A stretch of DNA of 64,000 nt from Chryseobacterium arthrosphaerae (lineage in GTDB: Bacteria; Bacteroidota; Bacteroidia; Flavobacteriales; Weeksellaceae). The position numbers were made by a program, and so were the translations under genes. The DNA is taken from NCBI RefSeq assembly GCF_001684965.1, contig NZ_MAYG01000001.1:2728001-2792000 (forward strand). The letters are read 5' to 3'. The notes beneath the pieces are model-generated. The model ran no database searches, had not been told where the DNA came from, and saw nothing but the letters and a program-made list of their open reading frames with translations. Shown here piece by piece: positions 41,884 through 50,591 of this stretch; position 1 is the first letter of the stretch; every line of letters starts with the position of its first letter.

Positions 41884-42501
41884 TCAAACCGCTGTTTCCT
41901 CGTGCCGGCTCAGTTCTTTATAATTCTTTCTGAGATCCTGCAAAATTTTACCATAGGTTCTTTTATAGACAATATATAAAAGGTAAAAACCAATCAGTAA
42001 GCAAATTCCGAAAACAAAATAATTGATAAAAGAAGGCATCATCATCTCAGCATTGGTAGGCAAAGCGTTGGTTCCATGCCTTTCGTTCCAGCCATCCCGG
42101 ACACCTGCCATAAAATCTCTGGTATTATGATCAAAATGAATGATACTGTCTATGACTGCCAGTACCAGTGAAATACCTGCATAAGCTAAGATGAGCTTTC
42201 TCATGTTTAAAATATTTTTCATCAGTGTAATGCTGTTCTGTCCTGTTTTCATTCTATTGAACATAAAGACAATGAATGCTGTAAAAACGAAGAACATAGC
42301 CATTCTTATATACGGAAACTGCTGATCCAGATAGCCATATACAGTCCATAGTATCACTTCAATCAATCCGATAATCAATAATGTTCTGGTGATGGAAACA
42401 GATTTATGTTTTATCATATTGTAAATTTCATTCTCGGAATATTCTTTAAAATCATCGGATTCTTTATTCCAGTCTTTTTTCAGTAATTCTAATTCTTCCA
42501 T
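41884..42501 (-). CDS. Membrane protein paired with ECF sigma factor (putative anti-sigma-like)
   Basis: 205 residues. Cytosolic N-terminus of about 35 residues (MEELELLKKDWNKESDDFKE), then two close hydrophobic helices (42-85), a third (about 97-118) and a fourth near 155-175, with a charged end. It starts 1 bp before the sigma gene ends, so translation is coupled. In Bacteroidetes such a neighbour often holds the sigma factor at the membrane, though the short N-terminal domain has no classical zinc anti-sigma motif; the role is inferred from position alone. Confidence 0.7.
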   Translation of the reverse strand: MEELELLKKDWNKESDDFKEYSENEIYNMIKHKSVSITRTLLIIGLIEVILWTVYGYLDQQFPYIRMAMFFVFTAFIVFMFNRMKTGQNSITLMKNILNMRKLILAYAGISLVLAVIDSIIHFDHNTRDFMAGVRDGWNERHGTNALPTNAEMMMPSFINYFVFGICLLIGFYLLYIVYKRTYGKILQDLRKNYKELSRHEETAV

Positions 42502-42502
42502 A

Positions 42503-43000
42503 TTATGGTGTGCTGATTTTATTTTTTAAATTATTCTTCGCTCTGTTCATCTTCACTCTTGCATTTCCTTCTGTAATTCCGAGGATCTCTCCTATTTCTT
42601 TATAAGGTTTATCTTCCAGATACATCATGATCAAAGCTTTTTCCACATCTGACAATTCATAGATCGCTTTATACATCTTGCGGAGCTTATGTTCATCATC
42701 TTCGTAATCCTCATATTCCATTGTAAGGGATGAAAGATCAATATCCGTTACCTGCGCGCTCTGTTTCTTAGGTTTTCTGAATAAAGTAATTGCCGTATTC
42801 AATGCTACCCGATACATCCAGGTAGAAAACCTGGCCTCTCCTTTGAATCCTGGAAATGATTTCCACAACTGGATAGTAATTTCCTGGAAAAGGTCCTGAT
42901 GGTCTTCAGGGTTATCTGTATATATTCTGCAGATTTTGTGGATAAGCCTTTGATTGGGCTTAAAAAATTCTACAAATGTTCTCTCCTGTTCTGTGCTCAT
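42503..43000 (-). CDS. ECF-type RNA polymerase sigma factor
   Basis: 165 residues. Sigma region 2 is at about 20-90 (DHQDLFQEITIQLWKSFPGF, RFSTWMYRVALNTAITLFRK) and region 4 at 110-160 (LSDVEKALIMMYLEDKPYKE, IGEILGITEGNARVKMNRAK). Region 3 is missing, as expected for group IV sigma factors. It directs transcription of an unknown stress regulon and is followed at once by a membrane-protein gene. Confidence 0.93.
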   Translation of the reverse strand: MSTEQERTFVEFFKPNQRLIHKICRIYTDNPEDHQDLFQEITIQLWKSFPGFKGEARFSTWMYRVALNTAITLFRKPKKQSAQVTDIDLSSLTMEYEDYEDDEHKLRKMYKAIYELSDVEKALIMMYLEDKPYKEIGEILGITEGNARVKMNRAKNNLKNKISTP

Positions 43001-43042
43001 ATATTATAAGTGGGGAGATTTTATTTTCGTTACAGTATTTTT

Positions 43043-43077
43043 CAAAAAAAACGACATTTCATTACTGAAATGCCGTT
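43043..43077 (-). terminator. Terminator after DUF2147 gene
   Basis: Minus strand ACGGCATTTCA, GTAA loop, TGAAATGTCGT, then TTTTTTT. One wobble pair. Confidence 0.8.
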
Positions 43078-43100
43078 CTAAAATTCTATGTAAGCTTATA

Positions 43101-43520
43101 TTAATTCACTTTCTCCCAAACCTGGGTTCTGCCTAATAATGATAATCCCAGATATCCTCTTACGTTAAGCTTGTCTCCGCTTCTTGTAATGGTACATTTG
43201 TAGGTTTTACCCGTTTTAGGATCTGTAATATTACCACCGGTAAATTCATCGCCATCTTTCTTCAATCCCCTGATGATTTCAAGACCTACAAGCGGTTTCC
43301 CTTTTCTGTCATCTTTACAGGTTGTACAGTTGGGATCCGCAGGTTTTGTCAATAGCTGAGAAATCTTCCCATAATATTTACCGTCAGACTTCTTGAAGAT
43401 TTCCACAATAGATTTGGCCTGTTTTGTCTCATCATCTATCGTTTTCCACTTTCCTTCAATCTGTGCAAAAGTAAGCACACTGAACAATGAAAGTGCAAAT
43501 GTTAACATCAATTTTTTCAT
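43101..43520 (-). CDS. DUF2147 secreted protein
   Basis: 139 residues. Signal peptide (1-20, FALSLFSVLTFAQ) then the DUF2147 core: GKWKTIDDETKQAKSIVEIF, LVGLEIIRGLKKDGDEFTGG, DPKTGKTYKCTITRSGDKLN and RGYLGLSLLGRTQVWEKV. A small periplasmic beta-barrel, often linked to envelope stress, of unknown function. CTTCKDDRKGKP contains an isolated CxxC. Terminator just downstream. Confidence 0.9.
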   Translation of the reverse strand: MKKLMLTFALSLFSVLTFAQIEGKWKTIDDETKQAKSIVEIFKKSDGKYYGKISQLLTKPADPNCTTCKDDRKGKPLVGLEIIRGLKKDGDEFTGGNITDPKTGKTYKCTITRSGDKLNVRGYLGLSLLGRTQVWEKVN

Positions 43521-43655
43521 ATTTCTTATCGTTTTAATTTTAATACAATATTCTTATCTATGTATTGATAAAAATATAAATTAATTTTCAACGAACAAAA
43601 ACTTTTATTATACAAAGCATAAAGCAATGTATGACAACACTTTTGCTCTCTGTTC

Positions 43656-45584
43656 CTAGTACAGCTTCCTGTTGATCACCCTGTCCATATAATCCTGATA
43701 CCATGCTTTTGCTGTCTGTTTCCCCTGTTCTACTTCCGGGGTTTTAAGTTGTCCTATCAGGTTTTTCTCCATACTGAGGTCAGATTGATCATATACCCCT
43801 ATGATTTCTTTCCCGTCGAAACGGTAAATATAATTCCCGATCATGAACTGCTCTGTACTTCCGTCTGAATTGACTACGATAAAAGGATATTTTTTATCAC
43901 TTACAAGGCTTCGTCCCCAGCTTCTGATGGGTTTATTGTAACCGATAAGGTCTGCTAATGTAGGATAAATATCTGCCTGCTGTGCGATTTCGGGATTGAC
44001 TCCTTTAAGCTGGTAAGCAGGATTCGGGGAATAAAAAATCAATGGTACGGCATAGCGGTTCATTGCTCTTTCATATTCAGAATAATACACCTGGTTGGTA
44101 TGATCTCCTGTAAAAACGAAGATTGTATTGTTGAACCAGGGCTGCTTTTTGGCAGTTTCAAAATATTTTTTGATGGCATAATCCGTATACTGTATCGGCT
44201 CATGCATTTCAATCTTTCCTTTTTTAAACTTCCCGTTATATTTTGCAGGAATTTTAAAAGGGTGATGTGATGAAGCGGTAAACACCGTCGTCATAAAAGG
44301 CTGCTTCTTTCCTACATTTTTTGCGAAATACTGAAGGAAAGGTTCATCCCAGATGGCCCACATCCCGTCAAAATCTTCGTCATGATTATATTCTGTCTTT
44401 CCGAAATAGTGTTTAAAGCCAAGGATATTACCAAACCCAAGGAATCCCATAGAACCATTAGGCGCACCGTGATAAAAAGAAGTATCATAACCCAGATCAT
44501 TACAAACCGAAACGATAGACTGAATTTTCTGATTGGAATAAGGAGAACCGGTAAATGCATCCGTAAGACTCGGAATTCCTGCCAGTACGCTGCTCATTCC
44601 GTGAATTGACTGTCTTCCGTTGGCAAAAGTATTGGGAAAAATAAGACTCTGCCCTGCCAAACTGTCTATAAATGGGGTATAGGAAACATAATCTTTAATA
44701 TTTTTATCCTTATTGAAAGCTCCGGAATATTCTCTTCCGAAAGATTCTACAATGAAAATAACAATATTCGGACGGTTTTCTACTTTGCGGTCATATACTT
44801 TATAAGGCTGTACATTTTCTGTGATATACTTTTCATCTACAAAATGAACTTCTTTAAAATTATTGGTATTTAAAGTACGGAAAAAGGAAAAAGTACTGTT
44901 CAACACCATATTTCCCTGCAGCGGATTGGTTACAAAACGGGTGGCATCTACCATATTGATAGGCCTCGTACTGTGTTTAAAATCACCACGGATTCCACCT
45001 ACAACCAATACGGTCGTAATACATAAGGTAAGTACGGAGTAAAGAAAATAAGGTAGCAGGTTCGCCGGTTTTTCTTCTCTTATTTTAACTTTTTTGTACA
45101 GGAAAACCCATATTATCATCAACACCACATACCAGATCAGTACAAACGGATGCTGTCCTATTGAGATCATCAGGGTCTGGGAAACATTGGATTCATGCTC
45201 TGCTACCTGAAATACAGCCGATGTAAGCCTGGCCTGTGAGAATTTATAATAGATAAAATCTCCGAAATTCATGGCATAGGCTAATCCGTTGGTAATGAAA
45301 TACACCCAGAAAAGAACCTTCTGATATCCTTTTTTTGTATTAATCACCAATGGTACAAGACTTAGCAGTATAAACAGTGAATTCACATACAGGATCGCTG
45401 TTGTATCGAAAGCCGTACCGTGATAAGCCAGCTTTATATATTCTGAAACAGAGTCAACTTTTATCAGGTCCTTATTGAAATACCAGAATAAAAGCCTCGC
45501 TATCTGATAAAAAACATATGCCAGAAAGATCCTGTACAGCAGTGCCAGAACTTCCTGTTTTCTAAATCCTTTTAAAAATTTCAT
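43656..45584 (-). CDS. LTA-synthase-family membrane sulfatase/phosphoglycerol transferase
   Basis: 642 residues. Five N-terminal transmembrane helices (about 10-215) followed by an extracytoplasmic alkaline-phosphatase-fold domain. Catalytic metal site: VIFIVESFGREYSG (Glu ligand), ANGRQSIHGMSSVLAG with Ser at the nucleophile position, and VFTGDHTNQVY (Asp/His ligands). Like LtaS or OpgB, it could transfer phosphoglycerol or a related group to an envelope glycan or lipid. Bacteroidetes have no lipoteichoic acid, so the target is something else. Confidence 0.88.
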   Translation of the reverse strand: MKFLKGFRKQEVLALLYRIFLAYVFYQIARLLFWYFNKDLIKVDSVSEYIKLAYHGTAFDTTAILYVNSLFILLSLVPLVINTKKGYQKVLFWVYFITNGLAYAMNFGDFIYYKFSQARLTSAVFQVAEHESNVSQTLMISIGQHPFVLIWYVVLMIIWVFLYKKVKIREEKPANLLPYFLYSVLTLCITTVLVVGGIRGDFKHSTRPINMVDATRFVTNPLQGNMVLNSTFSFFRTLNTNNFKEVHFVDEKYITENVQPYKVYDRKVENRPNIVIFIVESFGREYSGAFNKDKNIKDYVSYTPFIDSLAGQSLIFPNTFANGRQSIHGMSSVLAGIPSLTDAFTGSPYSNQKIQSIVSVCNDLGYDTSFYHGAPNGSMGFLGFGNILGFKHYFGKTEYNHDEDFDGMWAIWDEPFLQYFAKNVGKKQPFMTTVFTASSHHPFKIPAKYNGKFKKGKIEMHEPIQYTDYAIKKYFETAKKQPWFNNTIFVFTGDHTNQVYYSEYERAMNRYAVPLIFYSPNPAYQLKGVNPEIAQQADIYPTLADLIGYNKPIRSWGRSLVSDKKYPFIVVNSDGSTEQFMIGNYIYRFDGKEIIGVYDQSDLSMEKNLIGQLKTPEVEQGKQTAKAWYQDYMDRVINRKLY

Positions 45585-45659
45585 GCGGCAAATTTACATC
45601 AAAATCACTTTAATATATTTTTTAGTTCGATTATTTCGAGTTAGAATTTTTAAAAACTG

Positions 45660-45667
45660 TAATTTTG
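45660..45667 (+). promoter_or_regulatory. -7 box for pssA
   Basis: TAATTTTG, five bases before the ATG at 45673. Short or absent 5' leader. Divergent from the sulfatase gene, with an 88-bp spacer. Confidence 0.55.
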
Positions 45668-45672
45668 TGGTT

Positions 45673-46386
45673 ATGGATTTTATAAAGAATAATCTGGCCA
45701 ATGCCCTGACCCTGGCTAATTTATTTGCAGGCTGTGTGGGTGCCATACATCTTATTTCGGGAGACTATCAGACTACGGCAATCTGCCTTATTCTCTCTTC
45801 AATTTTTGATTTTTTTGACGGTTTTGTAGCCAGAGCAGTAAAATCAAACTCCAATCTTGGGCTCCAGCTTGATTCTCTTGCGGATATGGTGAGCTTTGGG
45901 TTGATCCCGGGACTTACGATGTATAAAGCACTTGAGCCATTCGGAGCTGAACTTTTGGGCCTTCACCTGCCATTTGAGATCAAATATTTCGGATTGCTGG
46001 TGACGGTATTTTCCTGCCTGAGGCTTGCTATTTTTAACCTGGATGAAGAGCAGCGTTATTATTTCAAAGGGCTGAATACGCCTACCAATACCGTTTTGCT
46101 GTTCGGATTATATTATGCTTTTAAAGAAACCGGAACTTTCAGCTTTCTGTTTGGCAACGAGTTGCTGCTGGTGATCCTTACCATTCTTACCTCATGGCTT
46201 CTGATCAGCCCGATTAAAATGATGGCAATGAAGTTTAAATCCAAACAATTAAAAGATAACTATCCAAAAGTAGTCCTATTAGTGGGAGGTATCGCTATTC
46301 TTGCCATATTTCAGACTGTAGGAATTCCGATGCTTGTTATTTATTATATATTGGTATCGCTTATTTTCCAGGGGCAGTTGAAATAG
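45673..46386 (+). CDS. pssA: CDP-diacylglycerol-serine O-phosphatidyltransferase
   Basis: 237 residues from the ATG at 45673 (MDFIKNNLANALTLANLFAG); the longer in-frame extension overlaps the divergent gene. The CDP-alcohol phosphotransferase signature D(F)FDGFVAR...G...LDSLADMVSFG spans about 43-75. Multiple transmembrane helices. Makes phosphatidylserine from CDP-DAG and serine, on the way to phosphatidylethanolamine, the main lipid of this group. No psd gene in the window. Confidence 0.93.
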   Translation: MDFIKNNLANALTLANLFAGCVGAIHLISGDYQTTAICLILSSIFDFFDGFVARAVKSNSNLGLQLDSLADMVSFGLIPGLTMYKALEPFGAELLGLHLPFEIKYFGLLVTVFSCLRLAIFNLDEEQRYYFKGLNTPTNTVLLFGLYYAFKETGTFSFLFGNELLLVILTILTSWLLISPIKMMAMKFKSKQLKDNYPKVVLLVGGIAILAIFQTVGIPMLVIYYILVSLIFQGQLK

Positions 46387-46457
46387 ATTCCCGGAAATTT
46401 TAAAGAGCAAAAAGCTCATTTTCAAATTAACACACTATCAAATTATTATTGATCAAC

Positions 46458-47222
46458 ATGAATTTAAAACTCCATAAACCCCTTTGTATTTTTGACCTTG
46501 AAACAACAGGAACAAATATCGGAAAAGACAGAATCGTTGAGATCTGTATCTTAAAAGTAAATCCTGACGCTTCCAGAGAAAGCAAAACGTGGCGTGTAAA
46601 CCCTGAAATGCCGATCCCGAAAGAAAGCAGTGAAATTCACGGGATTTATGATGAGGATGTAAAAGACGCTCCTACTTTCAGAGAAATTGCACCTAAAGTA
46701 ATGGAGATGATCTCCGGCACAGATCTGGGAGGTTTCAATTCCAACAGGTTTGACGTTCCTCTTTTAGCTGAAGAATTATTACGGGTAGGCATGGATTTTG
46801 ACCTTAGCAAATTTAAACTGGTAGATGCGCAGACGATTTTTCATAAAAAAGAACCCAGAAATTTAGGGGCGGCATACCAGTTTTATTGTGGAAAAACATT
46901 GGAAAATGCACACTCCGCGGAAGCTGATGTGATGGCAACATTTGAAGTACTGGACGCACAGGTTGGCAAATATGATGATATCCCGAATGAAATTGCTCCG
47001 TTAAGCGAATTTACCTTTCATAATAAGCATGCAGATCTTGCAGGATTTATCGGCTATAACGAAAAACTCGAAGAAGTTTTCAATTTCGGAAAGTATAAGG
47101 GACAGTGTGTAAAAGTAATATTCCAGAAAGATCTGGGGTATTTCGGATGGCTTCAGAATGCGGATTTCCCTTTATACACCAAGAAAGTATTTACAAAAAT
47201 TCAACTGTCAAGCAGGTTTTAA
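46458..47222 (+). CDS. DEDDh 3'-5' exonuclease
   Basis: 254 residues from the ATG at 46458. Exonuclease motifs: CIFDLETTGTNIGKDRIVEI (ExoI, D-E), GFNSNRFDVPLLAEEL (ExoII, Asp), and HSAEADVMATFEVL (ExoIII, H-x4-D). Resembles DNA polymerase III epsilon-like proofreading nucleases that act on single-stranded ends. The C-terminal about 70 residues (FGKYKGQCVKVIFQKDLGYF) are the DUF3820-like ending seen in many such proteins. Next gene starts 3 bp after the stop. Confidence 0.9.
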   Translation: MNLKLHKPLCIFDLETTGTNIGKDRIVEICILKVNPDASRESKTWRVNPEMPIPKESSEIHGIYDEDVKDAPTFREIAPKVMEMISGTDLGGFNSNRFDVPLLAEELLRVGMDFDLSKFKLVDAQTIFHKKEPRNLGAAYQFYCGKTLENAHSAEADVMATFEVLDAQVGKYDDIPNEIAPLSEFTFHNKHADLAGFIGYNEKLEEVFNFGKYKGQCVKVIFQKDLGYFGWLQNADFPLYTKKVFTKIQLSSRF

Positions 47223-47224
47223 AT

Positions 47225-47623
47225 ATGGCTGAGCTGGTTCGTTTTAAATTTTATGAAACTGCCCTTGAAGCGAACAGGGACAAGCAGATATTGGCAGAGA
47301 ACGGTATCAACAGCTTTATAGCCAATGAACAGCTGATTCAGTCGGACTGGCTGTTGTCACAGGCTGTAGGAGGAATTCAGCTTCAGGTCTTTGATGAGGA
47401 CCTGGAAAAAGCCCGACAGGTTCTTCAGGACTATAAAGAGAATGAACACTACGCATTGGAAGTGGAACACACCATTGAAGATCCTGAGTTTGATTTTGTT
47501 TGTCCGAACTGTGGTTCCAATCACATTTACAGAGACGACAGGGCAACCAGTTTCTTTGGCATTTCATTTCTCACCAGCCATAAGTTCATCTGCTATTATT
47601 GCGGGAATGAATTCACGCATTAA
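47225..47623 (+). CDS. DUF2007-type protein with zinc ribbon
   Basis: 132 residues from the ATG at 47225 (MAELVRFKFYETALEANRDK); a much longer upstream frame would lie inside the exonuclease gene. An N-terminal DUF2007 signal-transduction-like domain (about 1-75, GIQLQVFDEDLEKARQVLQD) and a C-terminal zinc ribbon CPNCGSNH...CYYCGNEF. Cytosolic; exact role unknown. Packed in a small operon with the exonuclease and the next membrane-anchored protein. Confidence 0.85.
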   Translation: MAELVRFKFYETALEANRDKQILAENGINSFIANEQLIQSDWLLSQAVGGIQLQVFDEDLEKARQVLQDYKENEHYALEVEHTIEDPEFDFVCPNCGSNHIYRDDRATSFFGISFLTSHKFICYYCGNEFTH

Positions 47624-47632
47624 AAGGAAAAT

Positions 47633-48205
47633 ATGGTCGGAAAATTAAAAAAGGCAGGAAGAATTGTACTCGTCGTTGTTTTAGGATTTCTTGTTTTCAC
47701 AGCAGGTAAATTCTTTCTGGTATGGGACAGTGTGGAAGTTGATCCTGGTTTGATTCAAAAACCTCTTTTTAAAACGTTTGATAAGCAGAAGCAGGCAACC
47801 TTATGGGGCGAAGACAGTGAAGAGGATATCAAAACCAATGATTTTAAAACCAAATCAGACACCATTACCCCTGAATATTACAGCTGTTATATCAATAAGA
47901 AACCAATACTGAAAGTCATATTTTCTGTGGGAGATGGCTTCAGCGGCGGCGGTTATCAAATAGATATTTTACAGAACAGGTATAAGATTTCTCCTTATTC
48001 TTATACTGACAACATCAGACCGCTTGACTTTCTGGATACCGGAGAAAGCTACAAAATTCTGGAAAGTAAGCTTATTCTTGATCAAGAAACGTATAAAAAA
48101 GGAGACCGTATTTTTGGTTATTGTGAACTTAAAGTTCAGCGGGGATATGGCCCTCAGAAATATATAGCCGAAGGAAAAGGATATTTTAAAGGTATAGTCA
48201 ATTAA
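47633..48205 (+). CDS. Membrane-anchored hypothetical protein
   Basis: 190 residues. An N-terminal transmembrane anchor (about 10-28, RIVLVVVLGFLVFTAGKF) and a beta-rich extracytoplasmic domain with Tyr-rich strands (ITPEYYSCYINKKPILKV, GGGYQIDILQNRYKISPYSY, GYCELKVQRGYGPQKYIAEG). No family recognised. Starts 9 bp after the DUF2007 gene, so probably the same operon. Confidence 0.65.
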   Translation: MVGKLKKAGRIVLVVVLGFLVFTAGKFFLVWDSVEVDPGLIQKPLFKTFDKQKQATLWGEDSEEDIKTNDFKTKSDTITPEYYSCYINKKPILKVIFSVGDGFSGGGYQIDILQNRYKISPYSYTDNIRPLDFLDTGESYKILESKLILDQETYKKGDRIFGYCELKVQRGYGPQKYIAEGKGYFKGIVN

Positions 48206-48216
48206 TCAATAAAGTT

Positions 48217-48822
48217 ATGAAGATCATTTGCATAGGAAGAAATTACAGCGAGCACGCAAAAGAGTTAGGAAATGAAGTTCCTGAAAACCCTGTTATCTTT
48301 ATGAAACCTGATACAGCGGTTTTAAAGGGAAATGATTTTTATATTCCTGAGTTTTCAAATGACATCCACTATGAACTTGAGGTGGTGCTGAAAATTTCAA
48401 AAGGAGGAAAATATATACAGAAAGAAACAGCGCATAAGCATTATGAAGAAATTGGCCTGGGAATAGATTTTACAGCAAGAGACCTTCAGACAGCGCTGAA
48501 ATCAAAAGGGCTGCCATGGGAACTGGCAAAAGGGTTTGACGGATCTGCCGTAGTAAGCAGCTTCTTTAAGAAAGAAGATTTCAGTCTTGAAAATCTTTCA
48601 TTTTCTTTGTTAAAAAATAAAGAACAGGTCCAGAACGGCAATACAAAAGACATGCTGTTCCATTTTGACGACATCATTGCTTTTGCTTCCCAGTATTTTA
48701 CATTAAGGGTAGGTGACCTTATTTTTACGGGAACGCCTAAAGGAGTTGGAAAGGTAGACGAAAATGATGTTCTTGAGGCTTATCTTGAAGAAGAAAAAAT
48801 CCTTGACATCCGAATATTATAA
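48217..48822 (+). CDS. Fumarylacetoacetate hydrolase family enzyme
   Basis: 201 residues, a single FAH domain. CIGRNYSEHAKELGNEVPEN, then FMKPDTAVLKGND; metal ligands are in NDIHYELEVVLKI (Glu pair), IGLGIDFTARDLQTALKSKG and GDLIFTGTPKGVGKV. Related to 2-hydroxyhepta-2,4-diene-1,7-dioate isomerase / acylpyruvase enzymes, and the short length matches acylpyruvases (FAHD1-like). Substrate not certain. 11 bp after the preceding gene. Confidence 0.92.
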   Translation: MKIICIGRNYSEHAKELGNEVPENPVIFMKPDTAVLKGNDFYIPEFSNDIHYELEVVLKISKGGKYIQKETAHKHYEEIGLGIDFTARDLQTALKSKGLPWELAKGFDGSAVVSSFFKKEDFSLENLSFSLLKNKEQVQNGNTKDMLFHFDDIIAFASQYFTLRVGDLIFTGTPKGVGKVDENDVLEAYLEEEKILDIRIL

Positions 48823-48882
48823 GTATTTAACATAAAAGTCTGGCAAATTTTTCCTATCTTTAGGATAACAAAATGAAAGGTT

Positions 48883-49320
48883 ATGATAAATATTGTATTA
48901 CCCGTAGATTTTGGGGACAAGACGGACCAACTGGTGGACGGTGCCATAAAATTTGCAAAACAGCTTAACGGAAGAATTTACCTGATCCATGTAGCCCCTT
49001 CAGATATTGGCTTTGCCATCGGTGATATGGGATTTCAGTATTTTCCGGAAGTGGAAGCCAATGAAATCAGGGAAGAACTGGTTCAGCTTAATAAAATTGA
49101 GCAAAGGATCATTGCCCATGATATCGATTGCGAGCATCTCTTAAAACAGGGAATTGCCAAAGATATCATTCTTGAGCATGCTACAGCAAAAAATGCAGAC
49201 TATATTGTGATGGGCTCACATGGAAGAAGCGGAATTTATGATGTATTTGTAGGAAGCCTTACCAAAGGAATTACAAAAAGTTCTAAAATTCCTGTACTGG
49301 TACTTCCCATCCACGACTAA
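48883..49320 (+). CDS. Universal stress protein (UspA family)
   Basis: 145 residues with one USP domain. MINIVLPVDFGDKTDQLVDG at the start, then the ATP-loop GSHGRSGIYDVFVGSLTKGI near 105-125, which is the G-2x-G-9x-G(S/T) pattern of the nucleotide-binding subgroup. Soluble; likely binds ATP or AMP and is induced by starvation or stress. Ends with a strong bidirectional terminator. Confidence 0.93.
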   Translation: MINIVLPVDFGDKTDQLVDGAIKFAKQLNGRIYLIHVAPSDIGFAIGDMGFQYFPEVEANEIREELVQLNKIEQRIIAHDIDCEHLLKQGIAKDIILEHATAKNADYIVMGSHGRSGIYDVFVGSLTKGITKSSKIPVLVLPIHD

Positions 49321-49347
49321 ACAAAGAAAAATTTTAATCGTTAGTAA

Positions 49348-49386
49348 TAAAAAAACCGATCAAATAAATCATTTGATCGGTTTTTT
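49348..49386. terminator. Bidirectional terminator between USP gene and DUF6341 gene
   Basis: AAAAAACCGATCAAAT and ATTTGATCGGTTTTT, 15 pairs with a short AAATC-like loop; T-rich on both strands. Confidence 0.88.
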
Positions 49387-49403
49387 ACTATATAACCAAT
49401 TAA

Positions 49404-49637
49404 TTAACCTTCTTTTTTATAGATATTCGGATCATAGTAAGGATGCTTACCTTCCGTTGGAGAATAATAGTCTTTATCTTTGTCGCCACCAAGGGTTACA
49501 ACCAGTACATAGCACCAATAAGTGAATAGTACACAGCAAACTATAAACAGAATCCAGTTTAAAACATTACCGAAAGCATCAAAGAAACCGAAAGACCATT
49601 TGAAAACTTTGCTTAAGAATAGAAAGAAAGACGTCAT
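49404..49637 (-). CDS. DUF6341-type small membrane protein
   Basis: 77 residues, one or two hydrophobic helices (KWSFGFFDAFGNVLNWILFI, VCCVLFTYWCYVLVVTLGG) and a charged Tyr-Pro-rich end (DYYSPTEGKHPYYDPNIYKK). It is commonly adjacent and divergent to DUF6427 in flavobacteria, as here. Function unknown; presumably inner-membrane located. The gap to the divergent DUF6427 start is 42 bp. Confidence 0.75.
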   Translation of the reverse strand: MTSFFLFLSKVFKWSFGFFDAFGNVLNWILFIVCCVLFTYWCYVLVVTLGGDKDKDYYSPTEGKHPYYDPNIYKKEG

Positions 49638-49679
49638 TATTTTCCTTTTTTAAATTAACTTTGTACAAATTTATAAAAA

Positions 49680-50585
49680 ATGTTTAAATTACTTTCAAAA
49701 GAAAGCAATATTTTTTCAATTCCTGTTTATATTGGTTTTCTTCTTTTAGTAGTCATAATATTTAACATACTGAATTTCAATACTTACGAAGCTATTATTG
49801 CCGGAATTACTTTTCTGGGAATTGCTTTGGGATATTTTTGTTTTCACAGTATCGCGCTTAATTATCAGACCCATCTGCCCTTATTTTTATATACCTTTTT
49901 TATTTTCGGATTGTACCCGGGAAGTTTAGATATAGGAATAGCGGTTTCGCTGCTTACCAATTCATTTTTGATCCTTCTTCTGACCAGTGCAGATGAAGAT
50001 ATCAGAAAAAAATCCTATGTATTGGTAGGGGCTATTGTAGCCTTGAATTTTATCTTTCTTCCTACCACATGGCCTATGGCCGTTTTTGTGATTATTCACG
50101 TAATTGCTACCTCTGCCAGAATAACGCTGAACCTGTTCAGGTTCCTGCTGGGAATTATCCTGATTACCCTCAGTTATTTCTCTGTCATGTATTTTGTAGA
50201 GTTCACATCATGGAATATTGATTATTTTCCTTTTGGGAAGATGAAACCGGTAACGGATTATACAGATCTGTTTCCTTTGATTCCTGTAGTACTGATGCTG
50301 ATTTATGCCGTATATGACCATTTTCAAAATTATAATAAGAAAAGCCCTATAAGCAGATATAAATATACTTTTCTGCTGGTATTTTCCCTGGCACAGCTTA
50401 TTACGATCATCCTGTATATGAATATGAGCTATGAATATCTTTTGCTGCTGGCATTTCCTTCAAGCATTATTCTAAGCAGAATGTTGAGATTTTTACCCAA
50501 ATACTGGATGCAGGAAGCCTGTTTATGGTTGATTATTATTAGCCTGCTGACCTTTAAGGCAGGTACAGTTTTTGATTTATTTTAA
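49680..50585 (+). CDS. DUF6427-type polytopic membrane protein
   Basis: 301 residues with about 9 hydrophobic helices and very few charged residues inside them (for example VYIGFLLLVVIIFNILNF). No catalytic motif. Flavobacterium-type conserved membrane protein of unknown role. Divergent from the DUF6341 gene and 6 bp ahead of the DUF3109 gene, likely an operon. Confidence 0.8.
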   Translation: MFKLLSKESNIFSIPVYIGFLLLVVIIFNILNFNTYEAIIAGITFLGIALGYFCFHSIALNYQTHLPLFLYTFFIFGLYPGSLDIGIAVSLLTNSFLILLLTSADEDIRKKSYVLVGAIVALNFIFLPTTWPMAVFVIIHVIATSARITLNLFRFLLGIILITLSYFSVMYFVEFTSWNIDYFPFGKMKPVTDYTDLFPLIPVVLMLIYAVYDHFQNYNKKSPISRYKYTFLLVFSLAQLITIILYMNMSYEYLLLLAFPSSIILSRMLRFLPKYWMQEACLWLIIISLLTFKAGTVFDLF

Positions 50586-50591
50586 AAAATT

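Noticed and set aside
43656..45584. Lipoteichoic acid synthase indicating a Gram-positive host
   Set aside because: All other genes (TonB receptors, OstA-like, LPS-type envelope) are Bacteroidetes; the family also serves other envelope polymers.
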